Shown here one piece after another: positions 34,541-43,143 of a stretch of 64,000 nucleotides of DNA. This stretch comes from Soonwooa sp032078105 (GTDB lineage Bacteria; Bacteroidota; Bacteroidia; Flavobacteriales; Weeksellaceae). The notes under the pieces are model-generated. The model searched no databases. It saw nothing but the letters and a program-made list of their open reading frames with translations, and was not told the origin of the DNA. The stretch spans positions 124,001 to 188,000 of the forward strand of contig JBJZOS010000001.1 in NCBI GenBank assembly GCA_046269235.1, given 5' to 3'. Within the stretch, counting starts at the first letter, position 1. Each line of letters opens with the position of its first letter. The position numbers and the translations under genes are program-made.

Positions 34541-34945
34541 ATGAAACATTTAATTCTTACAATATCAGCAGCTCTTATGTTGGCATCATGTGCCGCATCT
34601 AACTATTCTGTTAAAAAAGGAGGAAGCCAAGTGGCATTAGAAGGTAGCGCTTGGGTTTTGGCAGAGCAAGTAAGCACCGAGCAGCCGACTTTGGTTGTAG
34701 AAGCAGGCAAGATTACGGGTAACGCAGGATGTAACGATTATTTTTCTAACAGCGTCGCTATCGATGCCAAAGCAGGTACATTTGCGGCAACCAAAGTAGG
34801 ATCTACAAAAAAAGCTTGTATCAATATGAGTGTGGAGACAGGATTTCTTAACATGTTACAACAAGCTAACAGATATGTAGTAAATGGCGAAAGTCTAGAG
34901 TTATACAAAGACAATCTATTGTTGCTAAAATTCAACAAAAAATAA
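34541..34945 (+). CDS. META-domain lipoprotein (HslJ-like)
   Basis: A 134-residue lipoprotein with lipobox ALMLASC (Cys17). The rest is one META domain: ALEGSAWVLAEQ at the start, VVEAGKITGNAGCNDYFSN (family GxxGCNxY motif), ATKVGSTKKAC and ETGFLNMLQQANRYVVNGESLELY. HslJ-type META proteins are linked to novobiocin and heat-shock response in E. coli, but the biochemical role is unknown. It is monocistronic with its own promoter box and terminator. Confidence 0.9.
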   Translation: MKHLILTISAALMLASCAASNYSVKKGGSQVALEGSAWVLAEQVSTEQPTLVVEAGKITGNAGCNDYFSNSVAIDAKAGTFAATKVGSTKKACINMSVETGFLNMLQQANRYVVNGESLELYKDNLLLLKFNKK

Positions 34946-34951
34946 TAAAAA

Positions 34952-34990
34952 AAAACGGAACTCAATGTTGGGTTCCGTTTTCATTTTTTT
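34952..34990 (+). terminator. META lipoprotein terminator, possibly bidirectional
   Basis: Arms AAAACGGAAC and GTTCCGTTTT with a T-rich tail sit between the META gene and a convergent minus-strand gene, so it may serve both. Confidence 0.8.
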
Positions 34991-35004
34991 AATATCGATT
35001 TAGA

Positions 35005-35244
35005 TTACTCTTCTTCTTCGTCATCGTATTTTGCTAACTCAGCATCGCAGAATTTGAAAGCCTCTTCAACTACTTTAGTAGCCTCATTAGCCAAAGTTTC
35101 TTCGTCATCACCTTCTAGATCATCCAACCACTCAACTTCTTCCTCTTCAACGTTAAGGATAAAACGAGGATATTCTGTATGTACTACAAAAAGATCTTCT
35201 GGAAAATCTGTGTTGTCTGCTAATAAAAACTTAGGTAAAGTCAT
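35005..35244 (-). CDS. Small very acidic conserved-type protein, function unknown
   Basis: A 79-residue protein rich in Asp/Glu. The N-terminus MTLPKFLLADNTDFPEDLFVVHTEYPRFIL looks folded and typical of a small family I recall across flavobacteria; the second half (EEEEVEWLDDLEGDDEE) and the tail (YDDEEEE) are acidic. No catalytic motif is seen. A plus-strand frame covering the same DNA (Ser/Thr-rich) is its shadow. It is monocistronic and convergent with the META lipoprotein. Confidence 0.75.
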   Translation of the reverse strand: MTLPKFLLADNTDFPEDLFVVHTEYPRFILNVEEEEVEWLDDLEGDDEETLANEATKVVEEAFKFCDAELAKYDDEEEE

Positions 35245-35315
35245 ATCTATAAAATTTAATAGTTTCTAATAATATTTTTTAGGAGCAAGTCAATTTTCTC
35301 ATACTTTAGACAATA

Positions 35316-35420
35316 TGTCCCGCTTTTTGTTACAATCTTTTTGCTCGGCAAAGCCTCTCGCAAAAAGGATTTCCACGTCAATCGGGGCTATCGATAGGCA
35401 TCCTCAGTTCTTAGTCCAAA
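35316..35420. repeat. GC-richer intergenic inverted-repeat element A
   Basis: In the 270-nt gap between two minus-strand genes, AATCTTTTTGC (35334-35344) pairs with GCAAAAAGGATT (35360-35371) and is followed by a GC-richer ATCGGGGCTATCGA stretch. No credible protein is encoded. Its layout resembles the element at 60640-60765, suggesting a dispersed repeat family. Confidence 0.55.
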
Positions 35421-35514
35421 GACTCAATCCCTGCATCAAAGATAACAAAAAATCTTATTCCGAAAACCGAAAATCAAGATTTCGGAGAAAATCATATTTT
35501 TTGAAATCCACAAG

Positions 35515-36870
35515 CTATTTCTTATCAAACTTCTGAAACTGATTTCTCTTTATTTTTAGTTTAGAATCAACACGGTAAGGCGTCAAAACTTTTGGATCCA
35601 AAGTATCTTTAGCCGAAAAAGTAGTGTAGATCATCGGATTAACTGTGCTGATGATCTCTGCAGAACGTACATTTCCGAGGTCTTCTTCAGACTTTAACCA
35701 GAATATTATCGTTCCAGTTTCTTTATTCTCGTTTTTTAGAAAAGTTTGTATTTCTTTACGGTTTTCTAAATAATTTCCTTTTGATAACCACGTAAAAGCA
35801 AATCCCGTTATCAAACTTCCGACAGGAATTAAATAAGTCAAATTCCCAAAAATGGTCCATAATCTTCGGAAATAATACATCCAAATCGGAAGACTAAAAG
35901 GCGCTAACAGTCGATAATCAATAGGATTAACCGAATAAAAATATTGCACGAAATAAGAACACGCAATACCAACACATCCAGTCCAAAGCAATAACAAATC
36001 AAAATCCGAATGTTTTGTTTTAATAACGAAATATAAAATAACCCCAATATTGATTAAGCCAATGCCATAGATAGCATAATTGACAATGCCGCCAGAGGGA
36101 TCTGCAATATGTACAAAAGGGTCAAAGGTTGTGGCCAGGCCTTGCCAAAGCTCGGTTAGAAGTTTAGAAGTTGGTTTTAATCCGATGTTTAAAAAATCTT
36201 TGACATAATCTTCGTTAAAGTAATCAACATACAAAAACTTAAAAAATACGACAAACAAAACGCCAAAAAGTGCCGATAAAATAAAAAAATTATAATAAGT
36301 TGTTTTTATTTTTAGTAAACCAAACCAACCCAAACCAGCCATCAAGAACAAAGCGCTATACCGAATGTTATAACAAATAATCAATAATAAACTAAGTGTC
36401 AAAATAGCTTTTAAACCTTTAAGATTTTCTTCTATAACTTGCTTAGAATAATAAAAAAGCAAAAAGACAAATGGCAAAATTGGGGCTTCGCTCATGGTAT
36501 AAGAAAACACCGACACAAAACTAAAAAGTGCCGAAATCATGAATATTTCTTTGAAGTAAAAATCTTTTTTCCAAGCAAATATTAGCATTGCGGTGTAGGC
36601 TAATAGACCAACGACTTTACTACTCCAGAATTCGTCCAAGCCAAGATTGGTGAACAACCAAATCCCAAAAGGATAACCCAGTGGCGCTGTGGTATTGTCG
36701 ATAACAGGCAGCATGTGCGCTTGTCGCATATAACGAATCGAATCTGGATTGACGCGACCTTTTTCATTCAATAAAAATCGAACTACAATCATGGCATAAG
36801 TTGCAATAATCAAGAAAATATTAAGGCACTTGGTAAGTTTTGGGTTGTATAATTTTGGTGAGAAAGTCAT
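35515..36870 (-). CDS. Polytopic membrane protein, GT39/ArnT-like layout, function unknown
   Basis: A 451-residue integral membrane protein with about 10-11 helices and a soluble C-terminal tail of roughly 75 residues. The first periplasmic loop has NPDSIRYMRQA and PLGYPFGIWLF, which recalls the acidic first loop of GT39/GT83 membrane glycosyltransferases that use polyprenyl-phosphate sugars. No firm family motif is seen, so a transferase role is a guess. It starts 2 nt after the CorC-like gene on the minus strand, and the pair forms an operon. Confidence 0.7.
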   Translation of the reverse strand: MTFSPKLYNPKLTKCLNIFLIIATYAMIVVRFLLNEKGRVNPDSIRYMRQAHMLPVIDNTTAPLGYPFGIWLFTNLGLDEFWSSKVVGLLAYTAMLIFAWKKDFYFKEIFMISALFSFVSVFSYTMSEAPILPFVFLLFYYSKQVIEENLKGLKAILTLSLLLIICYNIRYSALFLMAGLGWFGLLKIKTTYYNFFILSALFGVLFVVFFKFLYVDYFNEDYVKDFLNIGLKPTSKLLTELWQGLATTFDPFVHIADPSGGIVNYAIYGIGLINIGVILYFVIKTKHSDFDLLLLWTGCVGIACSYFVQYFYSVNPIDYRLLAPFSLPIWMYYFRRLWTIFGNLTYLIPVGSLITGFAFTWLSKGNYLENRKEIQTFLKNENKETGTIIFWLKSEEDLGNVRSAEIISTVNPMIYTTFSAKDTLDPKVLTPYRVDSKLKIKRNQFQKFDKK

Positions 36871-36872
36871 GC

Positions 36873-38147
36873 TTATTTTTCAATCTTAATCTTAGAAATA
36901 CGTTGTCCGTTCTTTTCCAAAATAGTGTATTTTAGGTCTTTTATTTCGAAGTGGTCATCCACTTGTGGTAAATTATTGATGTTGTTAATAATGTACCCAG
37001 CCACCGTATTGTATTGGTTGTTGATGTGCTCTTCTTCCTCTTCTTTATTGAAATAATCTAGGAAGTCATAGATATCCATCCCAGCATCTACGAGCCAAGT
37101 GTCGTTATCTATTTTCTTAATCTCTGGGTTCTTCTCCTCATCATGCATCGTATCACCGACCAGCTCATCAATAAGGTCGTTTAACGTGATGATGCCTTTG
37201 ACGCTTCCGTATTCGTCAATTACAATTCCGTAATGGATTTTTGTCTTTTTGAACTGCTTAAGAACTTGATAAGCTTTTGCAGCTTCATTGAAATATAAAG
37301 GCTCTTTTATGTAATTCGAAACTTTAAAATCTGGTGTATTAGAGGCTAAAAACAAATCTTTTATAATGACAATTCCTAGAATATTATCCACATTATTGTT
37401 TTCACAAACCGGGTAAGCAGAATGTTTTCCGTCCTGTATTTTGTACCGAATATCATCCCAAGAATCTTGAGTATCAAAAATAATCATCTCGCTTTTCGGT
37501 GTGTACAAAGCGCTCGCTTTTCTGTCGCCAAACTCAAAAACACGTTCTACAATATCCTGTTCTATGTTTAAAATCTCGCCGCCTTGTGCACTTTCTTTCA
37601 CCATAGAAACTATTTCTGCTTCAGAAATCGTGTTGTCGTTTTTATCATTAATTCTAAATATTTTAGATAAAAAATCATTAGAAATGGATAATAACCAGAC
37701 GAAGGGCGATACAATTTTAGACAGTAAATCCATTGGTCTAGCCAACATTACGGCGATAGATTCTGGGAAAGTCATCCCAAGTCTTTTAGGAAATAATTCG
37801 CCGACAACAATAGAAAAGTAGGTGATGATAATGACACTCGCCGATACTGCAATTTGATTGGCATAAGGCGCAAGAATATCCACTTTTAGAAGTAGATTTT
37901 TTAAATCTTTTGTAATGCTTTCACCACTGAAAATACCTAATAAAACACCAATTAGCGTAATGCCGATTTGTACGGTTGACAAAAATCGGGTAGGCTTGTC
38001 CATTAACTGTAGCGCGGTTTTAGCAGCTGGACTTCCTTTCTTTTTTAAGCTTTCTAGCTTGAATTTTCTAGAAGAAACCAACGCCATTTCGGACATTGCA
38101 AAAACGCCGTTCAGTAATATTAATGCAATTAGAATGAGGAGTTCCAT
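36873..38147 (-). CDS. CNNM/CorC-type hemolysin-family membrane protein
   Basis: A 424-residue protein of the HlyC/CorC (CNNM) family. A DUF21 domain with three or four helices (about 1-150; MELLILIALILLNGVFAMSEMALVSS) is followed by a CBS pair (LYTPKSEMIIFD, VIKDLF, GIVIDEYGSVKGIITLNDLIDELVG) and a C-terminal CorC_HlyC domain. Relatives take part in Mg2+ or Co2+ transport or homeostasis. It is followed by a membrane protein 2 nt downstream. A terminator separates it from the dehydrogenase upstream. Confidence 0.92.
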   Translation of the reverse strand: MELLILIALILLNGVFAMSEMALVSSRKFKLESLKKKGSPAAKTALQLMDKPTRFLSTVQIGITLIGVLLGIFSGESITKDLKNLLLKVDILAPYANQIAVSASVIIITYFSIVVGELFPKRLGMTFPESIAVMLARPMDLLSKIVSPFVWLLSISNDFLSKIFRINDKNDNTISEAEIVSMVKESAQGGEILNIEQDIVERVFEFGDRKASALYTPKSEMIIFDTQDSWDDIRYKIQDGKHSAYPVCENNNVDNILGIVIIKDLFLASNTPDFKVSNYIKEPLYFNEAAKAYQVLKQFKKTKIHYGIVIDEYGSVKGIITLNDLIDELVGDTMHDEEKNPEIKKIDNDTWLVDAGMDIYDFLDYFNKEEEEEHINNQYNTVAGYIINNINNLPQVDDHFEIKDLKYTILEKNGQRISKIKIEK

Positions 38148-38204
38148 AGAGTTTTTTTCAATTTACTAAAATACTAATCTTTCTAGCTAATTTTTGTATT
38201 TAAA

Positions 38205-38240
38205 TAAAAAAAGCCACAAACAAAATTTGTGACTTTTTAG
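38205..38240 (-). terminator. Terminator after the hydroxyacyl-CoA dehydrogenase
   Basis: Read on the minus strand, arms AAAAAGTCACAAA and TTTGTGGCTTTTTT form a hairpin with a T tract, 20 nt after the dehydrogenase stop. Confidence 0.8.
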
Positions 38241-38259
38241 ATTTAAGTTTTAAAAGAAA

Positions 38260-39150
38260 TTATTTCGAAAACATTTTCGAAACTTTTTCAGCTTTTTTAG
38301 ATTCTGAATAGTCGTAGAAACCTTCACCAGATTTTACACCTAGTTTTCCTGCCATTACCATGTTTACCAATAATGGATTTGGAGCGTATTTAGGATTTTT
38401 GAAACCGTCGTACATTACATTTAAGATTGCTAAACAAACATCTAGACCGATGAAATCTGCTAACTGAAGTGGACCCATTGGATGTGCCATTCCTAATTTC
38501 ATTACTGTGTCTATTTCTTCAACACCTGCAACGCCGTTGTACAAAGTCTCGATAGATTCGTTAATCATAGGCATTAAGATTCTGTTCGCTACGAAACCTG
38601 GATAATCATTTACTTCCACAGGGACTTTTCCCAAAGTTTTGCTCATTTCGTAAATCGTATCGAAAGTCTCTTTAGAAGTAGAATAACCTTTGATGATTTC
38701 AACCAATTTCATAATTGGAACGGGGTTCATAAAGTGCATTCCGATTACTTTGTCAGGTCTTTTTGTTGCGGCAGCAATTTTAGTAATAGAAATTGAAGAT
38801 GTGTTGGTCGCCAAAATGCAATTTTCAGGAGAAAACTCATCCATTTGACCGAAGATTTTTAGTTTCAAATCTTGGTTTTCTGTAGCGGCTTCCACGATAA
38901 GATCAGCAGTTTTAGCAGCATCTTGTAAGGTTGTATAGGTCGTAATGTTTCCTAGAGTTTCTGCTTTTTGTTCTTCGGTAAGGTTGCCTTTTGCGATAAT
39001 TCTGTCGAGGTTGGTCGTAATGGTTTTAATTCCTCTGTCTAAAGCTTCGTGAGAAACGTCAACTAAACTTACTTTAAAACCTGTTTGTGCAAACGTATGT
39101 GCAATACCATTTCCCATGGTTCCTGCGCCGATAACAACTATGTTCTTCAT
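38260..39150 (-). CDS. 3-hydroxybutyryl/3-hydroxyacyl-CoA dehydrogenase
   Basis: A 296-residue NAD-dependent dehydrogenase of the Hbd/PaaH type. The Rossmann motif VVIGAGTMGNGIAHTFAQ starts the protein. ATNTSSISITKIA and GMHFMNPVPIMKLVEII hold the catalytic His, and NDYPGFVANRILMPMINE with MKLGMAHPMGPLQLADFIGLD ends the active-site half. It oxidises 3-hydroxyacyl-CoA to 3-oxoacyl-CoA in fatty-acid or butanoate metabolism. It is monocistronic with its own terminator; the 134-nt gap upstream leads to the oxidoreductase pair. Confidence 0.93.
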   Translation of the reverse strand: MKNIVVIGAGTMGNGIAHTFAQTGFKVSLVDVSHEALDRGIKTITTNLDRIIAKGNLTEEQKAETLGNITTYTTLQDAAKTADLIVEAATENQDLKLKIFGQMDEFSPENCILATNTSSISITKIAAATKRPDKVIGMHFMNPVPIMKLVEIIKGYSTSKETFDTIYEMSKTLGKVPVEVNDYPGFVANRILMPMINESIETLYNGVAGVEEIDTVMKLGMAHPMGPLQLADFIGLDVCLAILNVMYDGFKNPKYAPNPLLVNMVMAGKLGVKSGEGFYDYSESKKAEKVSKMFSK

Positions 39151-39284
39151 TTTTATATTTTATTTTTTAACTTTAGTTTATTCTTAAATTATGTTGATCT
39201 CTATTTCAGAATTTATTCGGATTCCCTCTATTGTTTCAGGTTTCCACCGAAAGTTTTCGACATAATTTTTAACTTTTTGATTGG

Positions 39285-40253
39285 TTAAATCTTACCAATT
39301 AAATCCATAATTTTCAAAGCAACTTTCAGAGCTTCGGTGCCATCTTCCAACGAAACCTGAATTGGTTCATTATTTTCGATCGCATCAGCAAGACTTTCTA
39401 GCTCATCCAAAATCGCATTATTGGGTTGAATATTTGGATATTCAAACAAAATCTGATTCTTTTCGCCCTCCGCATTTTCAATAATCATATCGAAAGGAGA
39501 GGGATCGCTAGGAGCCTCCTTCATACGGATAACTTCGGCTTTCTTTTCTAAAAAATCGACAGAAACATAGGCGTCTTGCTGGAAAAATCGAGATTTTCTC
39601 ATGGCTTTCATAGAAATTCTCGACGTTGTTAAATTGGCAACACAGCCGTTTTCAAATTCGATTCGGGCATTGGTAATGTCTGGCGTTTTTGAAACCACAC
39701 AAACACCGCTGGCGTGGATGTCTTTAACGGGTGATTTTACCAAACTTAATAAAATATCCAAATCATGAATCATCAAATCCAAAACTACAGAAACATCCGT
39801 TCCACGAGGGTTGAACTCCGCAAGACGATGGATCTCGATAAACATCGGATTTTTAATATAGTCTTTAGTCGCAATAAAGGCAGGATTGTAGCGCTCTACG
39901 TGGCCAACTTGGACTTTTAGATTTTTTGCTTGCGAAAGTCTAATCAGCTCTTCAGCTTGTTCCAAAGTCTGTGTCACAGGCTTTTCTATGAAAAAGTGCT
40001 TGCCACTTTCAATCGCTTTTAAAGCATATTCGTAATGGAACAATGTCGGCGTTACAATATCCAACATATCAATCTGAGAAAGTAATTCGTCGAGATTGTC
40101 AAAATATTTATAACCGAATTCGGCTTCTAATTTTTTTCCGTTTTCTTTATCGTTGTCAAAAAAACCAACCAAATCATATTTTTCGGATTGATTAAGTAGT
40201 TTTAAATGTATTTTTCCTAAATGTCCTGCACCGACAAGACCTGCTTTTAACAT
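39285..40253 (-). CDS. Gfo/Idh/MocA-family oxidoreductase
   Basis: A 322-residue NAD(P)-dependent oxidoreductase. KAGLVGAGHLGKIHLKLL is the Rossmann start, FIEKPVTQTLEQAEELI the family's EKP motif, and HVERYNPAF with HDLDILLSLV the active-site His region. Such enzymes act on sugars, inositols or sugar nucleotides; HVERYNPA resembles the UDP-sugar-linked branch. It lies 38 nt downstream of a second Gfo/Idh/MocA gene on the same strand, so they form an operon of paralogues. Substrate unknown. Confidence 0.88.
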   Translation of the reverse strand: MLKAGLVGAGHLGKIHLKLLNQSEKYDLVGFFDNDKENGKKLEAEFGYKYFDNLDELLSQIDMLDIVTPTLFHYEYALKAIESGKHFFIEKPVTQTLEQAEELIRLSQAKNLKVQVGHVERYNPAFIATKDYIKNPMFIEIHRLAEFNPRGTDVSVVLDLMIHDLDILLSLVKSPVKDIHASGVCVVSKTPDITNARIEFENGCVANLTTSRISMKAMRKSRFFQQDAYVSVDFLEKKAEVIRMKEAPSDPSPFDMIIENAEGEKNQILFEYPNIQPNNAILDELESLADAIENNEPIQVSLEDGTEALKVALKIMDLIGKI

Positions 40254-40291
40254 AAATAAATTTATTTTTTAGAGTCGTAAAGATAATGATT

Positions 40292-41344
40292 TTAAGCGTT
40301 TTGAAATGTCATTTTTTTTAGCGAAATTATTTTTCCTGTCAACGCACTTTCTTCTGCGGCTTCCATTATTTTTAAACTTTGGACGGCATCACTCGCTGGG
40401 ACTGGGACTTTCTCATCCATAACAATACTTTTGTATAACGCATCAAATAAATGCAGGTAGTTTCCTTGTAGAGTTTCTAAATTTTCGCGCTTGTCACCAA
40501 TATTAATAAAGCCTTGGTTTTCAGAATACTCTGTTCCCCAACTGCTACGATTTGGGGTTTTTCCGAGTTTTAATTCATCCTCTTGTACATCGCCACGCAT
40601 TTTGATAAAACTCCCGTTACGACCTTGCAATACATAGCCAGGAAGTGGCTCTTTGGCAAAGAAAGTCGCTTTTAGTCGGACGCGATTGTTAGGATAATAC
40701 AACAGAATATCAAAAAAGTCGTTGACTTGCGTGCTTGGACGAAGATTTCTAATATCTGCGAAAACCGCTTCTGGCCAACCAAAAAGCACTAAAGCTTGAT
40801 CGATAATATGGGCGCCAAGATCCATTAAAATTCCAGAGCCAGGTTGTTTTTTTTCTTTCCAAGCTTTTGGGCTGAGGTTAGGATTATATCTTTCAAAACG
40901 TATTTCGGCTTCCAAAATTTCACCAAGTTCTCCACCTTGTAAAACTTTTTGAACGGTTAAAAAATCACTGTCCCAACGGCGATTTTGATATACACAAAGT
41001 TTTAGATTTTTTTCTTTTGCGATGTTGTCTAGCATTTTGGCTTCCTCAGAAGTGCTTGTAAATGCTTTTTCTACCAAGACGTTTTTACCCGCTTCTAAAG
41101 CTTTTTTAGTATATTCGTAATGCGTGTAGATGGGTGTGTTGACGATAATTAATTGGGCATCACTTGCTAATATTTCTTCTAAAGTATCAAAACTTTTTGC
41201 ATCAGGATAATCATGTTGAATGTTTTTCTTACTTCTTTCCCAAGCGCCGATTAGTTTAAAACCATTATGAACATTAAGAAAAGGTGCATGAAATAATTTT
41301 CCAGAGCCACCATAAGCTAACAAAGCTGTTTTGATGATTTGCAT
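40292..41344 (-). CDS. Gfo/Idh/MocA-family oxidoreductase (second)
   Basis: A 350-residue oxidoreductase starting QIIKTALLAYGGSGKLFHAPFL, with AGKNVLVEKAFTSTSEEA as its EKP-like motif (EKA here), and YQNRRWDSDFLTV with GILMDLGAHIIDQALVLFG in the catalytic half. The YQNRRWDSDF and GSG..FH..L patterns match the YvaA/YhhX-type subgroup. It is divergent from pcm and upstream of the other Gfo/Idh/MocA gene. Substrate unknown. Confidence 0.88.
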   Translation of the reverse strand: MQIIKTALLAYGGSGKLFHAPFLNVHNGFKLIGAWERSKKNIQHDYPDAKSFDTLEEILASDAQLIIVNTPIYTHYEYTKKALEAGKNVLVEKAFTSTSEEAKMLDNIAKEKNLKLCVYQNRRWDSDFLTVQKVLQGGELGEILEAEIRFERYNPNLSPKAWKEKKQPGSGILMDLGAHIIDQALVLFGWPEAVFADIRNLRPSTQVNDFFDILLYYPNNRVRLKATFFAKEPLPGYVLQGRNGSFIKMRGDVQEDELKLGKTPNRSSWGTEYSENQGFINIGDKRENLETLQGNYLHLFDALYKSIVMDEKVPVPASDAVQSLKIMEAAEESALTGKIISLKKMTFQNA

Positions 41345-41429
41345 ATTTTGAGTTTTAAAAATCTAAGTTGCAATTTACGAAATAGGATTTTTGTTTTTGA
41401 TTTATGAGTTGCCAATTTTTTTAATCTTA

Positions 41430-41470
41430 AGTCAAGAACCAAGAACCCAGAGCCAAGAGCCAAAAACTAA
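41430..41470 (+). repeat. Dispersed CCAAGA-type repeat, copy 1
   Basis: An AGTCAAGA/ACCAAGAAC/CCAGAGCCAAGA tract shares a 29-nt stretch, with two mismatches, with 57193-57221. It lies in the divergent gap between the oxidoreductase and pcm. Confidence 0.7.
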
Positions 41471-41480
41471 TTAGTAAAAT

Positions 41481-41511
41481 TTTGAAATGCGATTTCATTC
41501 TTTTAATTTTG
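41481..41511 (+). promoter_or_regulatory. pcm promoter, near-perfect consensus, leaderless layout
   Basis: TTTG (41481-41484) and TAATTTTG (41504-41511) are separated by exactly 19 nt, matching the flavobacterial consensus. The ATG at 41517 is only 5 nt after the -7 box, so transcription would start at or next to the start codon. Confidence 0.65.
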
Positions 41512-41516
41512 CGTAG

Positions 41517-42167
41517 ATGAGAGATTCTTTTGTACATCGGGGAAAGCGTCGGCAGTTGGTGGAATATCTTCAGCGCGGTTTGGGGATTAGTGATGCGTTG
41601 GTTCTTAATGCCATGAACGAAGTGCCACGTCATCTTTTTATAGAAAGCGTTTTCGAAGATTACGCTTATGAAGATCGTGCGTTTCCGATTGCTGCTGGAC
41701 AGACCATTTCGCATCCGTCAACAGTTGCCGAGCAGTCCGAATTGTTAGAATTAAAACAAGGCGAAAAAGTTTTAGAAATAGGAACAGGCTGTGGTTATCA
41801 AACTGCAGTTTTGATGAAAATGGATGCTCAAGTTTACACCATCGAAAGACAAAAAAGCCTTTACGAATTTTCCACCAGAATGTTCCGAGAGTTGATGCTG
41901 AGACCAAAGTTTCAGAGTTTTGGTGACGGTTTTGATGGACTTCCGAGTTTTGCACCATTTGACAAAATTATCGTGACTTGCGGTGCACAACAATTACCAA
42001 CCGAGCTTTTACGCCAATTGAAAGTTGGTGGTAAAATGGTTATTCCGTTAGGGCCAACCGATCAACAAATGTTGTGTCGATTTACAAAAATTTCGGAAAA
42101 AGAAATTGAAAAAGAAGAATTCGGGATTTATAAATTTGTCCCAATGTTGCAGGATAAAAAGCATTAA
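41517..42167 (+). CDS. pcm: Protein-L-isoaspartate O-methyltransferase
   Basis: A 216-residue PIMT. VPRHLFIESVFEDYAYEDRAFPIAAGQTISHPSTVA is the substrate-side signature, EIGTGCGYQTAVL the SAM-binding motif I, and IIVTCGAQQLPTELLRQLKVGGKMVIPLG the later motifs. It methylates isoaspartyl residues so that damaged proteins can be repaired. The promoter is so close that the mRNA may lack a leader; no in-frame Met follows until residue 38. It lies 2 nt before mazG, so the two genes are an operon of damage-control enzymes. Confidence 0.94.
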   Translation: MRDSFVHRGKRRQLVEYLQRGLGISDALVLNAMNEVPRHLFIESVFEDYAYEDRAFPIAAGQTISHPSTVAEQSELLELKQGEKVLEIGTGCGYQTAVLMKMDAQVYTIERQKSLYEFSTRMFRELMLRPKFQSFGDGFDGLPSFAPFDKIIVTCGAQQLPTELLRQLKVGGKMVIPLGPTDQQMLCRFTKISEKEIEKEEFGIYKFVPMLQDKKH

Positions 42168-42169
42168 AA

Positions 42170-42943
42170 ATGATGAATACAAAGCAGGAAAAAATGGAAG
42201 CTTTCGGCCGTTTGCTAGATATTATGGATGATCTTCGTGAGAAATGTCCCTGGGATAAAAAGCAGACTTTCGAGACACTTCGTCATTTGACATTGGAAGA
42301 AAGTTATGAGTTGTCGGATGCGCTTTTGAATGAAGATTTACAGGAAATAAAAAAGGAATTGGGAGACGTTCTTCTGCATTTGGTTTTTTATTCTAAAATA
42401 GGTTCTGAGAAGGAAAGCTTTGATATTGCTGATGTCATCAACTCGCTAAATGAAAAGTTGATTTTCCGTCATCCACATATTTACGGTGACGCGATTGCAG
42501 AAGATGAAGAAAAAGTGAAACAAAATTGGGAAAAGTTAAAACTTAAGGAAGGGAACAAGTCTATCCTTTCTGGGGTTCCTAAATCTTTACCCACTTTGAT
42601 AAAAGCCTATCGAATTCAGGATAAAGTTAAAGGCATCGGATTTGAGTTTGATTCAGCGGAGGACGCTTGGCAAAAAGTAGCGGAGGAACTAAGTGAATTT
42701 CATGCTGAAAAAGAAAACGATAAGAAGGAAAAAGAGCTGGGCGATGTTTTCTTTTCGTTGATAAATTATGCCAGAATTTCGGGCCTTAATCCAGATTCGG
42801 CTTTAGAAAGAACCAATATTAAATTCATTTCTCGTTTTCAAAAAATGGAAGACTTGGCTAGAAACAAACATTTAGTTTTAGCAGATTTAAGTTTAGAAAA
42901 AATGGATGAATTGTGGAACGAAGCAAAAAGCTTTGAAGTTTAG
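42170..42943 (+). CDS. mazG: Nucleoside triphosphate pyrophosphohydrolase MazG
   Basis: A 257-residue double MazG protein. The first MazG repeat has CPWDKKQTFETLRHLTLEESYELSDAL and ELGDVLLHLVFYSKIG with the Mg-binding EExxE/ExxD residues. The second has EELSEFHAEKEND and ELGDVFFSLINYARI. It hydrolyses NTPs to NMPs, removing damaged or excess nucleotides. It starts 2 nt after the pcm stop; an ATG one codon later would also be possible. A hairpin at 42978-43012 closes the unit. Confidence 0.94.
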   Translation: MMNTKQEKMEAFGRLLDIMDDLREKCPWDKKQTFETLRHLTLEESYELSDALLNEDLQEIKKELGDVLLHLVFYSKIGSEKESFDIADVINSLNEKLIFRHPHIYGDAIAEDEEKVKQNWEKLKLKEGNKSILSGVPKSLPTLIKAYRIQDKVKGIGFEFDSAEDAWQKVAEELSEFHAEKENDKKEKELGDVFFSLINYARISGLNPDSALERTNIKFISRFQKMEDLARNKHLVLADLSLEKMDELWNEAKSFEV

Positions 42944-42977
42944 TTTTAAATAAAAATTGAGTTTTTAAATAAGATAT

Positions 42978-43012
42978 AAAAATCCGACTCAGCATATTGA
43001 ATTCGGATTTTG
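42978..43012 (+). terminator. pcm-mazG terminator
   Basis: Arms AAAATCCGA and TCGGATTTT enclose a 15-nt loop; the tail is weak in T, so efficiency is uncertain. Confidence 0.55.
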
Positions 43013-43104
43013 TGGTTTAAACAAAAAGTAAATTCGACAACGTTTTCTCAGAGTTGATTTTTCATTTATTAAACAAAATTTTAAAATTAATAAAGAGAAT
43101 TATC

Positions 43105-43112
43105 TATCTTTG
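43105..43112 (+). promoter_or_regulatory. -7 box for the LemA operon
   Basis: TATCTTTG matches TAnnTTTG, 31 nt before the LemA start codon. Confidence 0.45.
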
Positions 43113-43143
43113 ATTTAGTAACAAATAAAAAAATACATAAACT

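Noticed and set aside
35054..35269. Ser/Thr-rich plus-strand frame
   Set aside because: It is the mirror of the acidic minus-strand gene's GAA/GAT codons.
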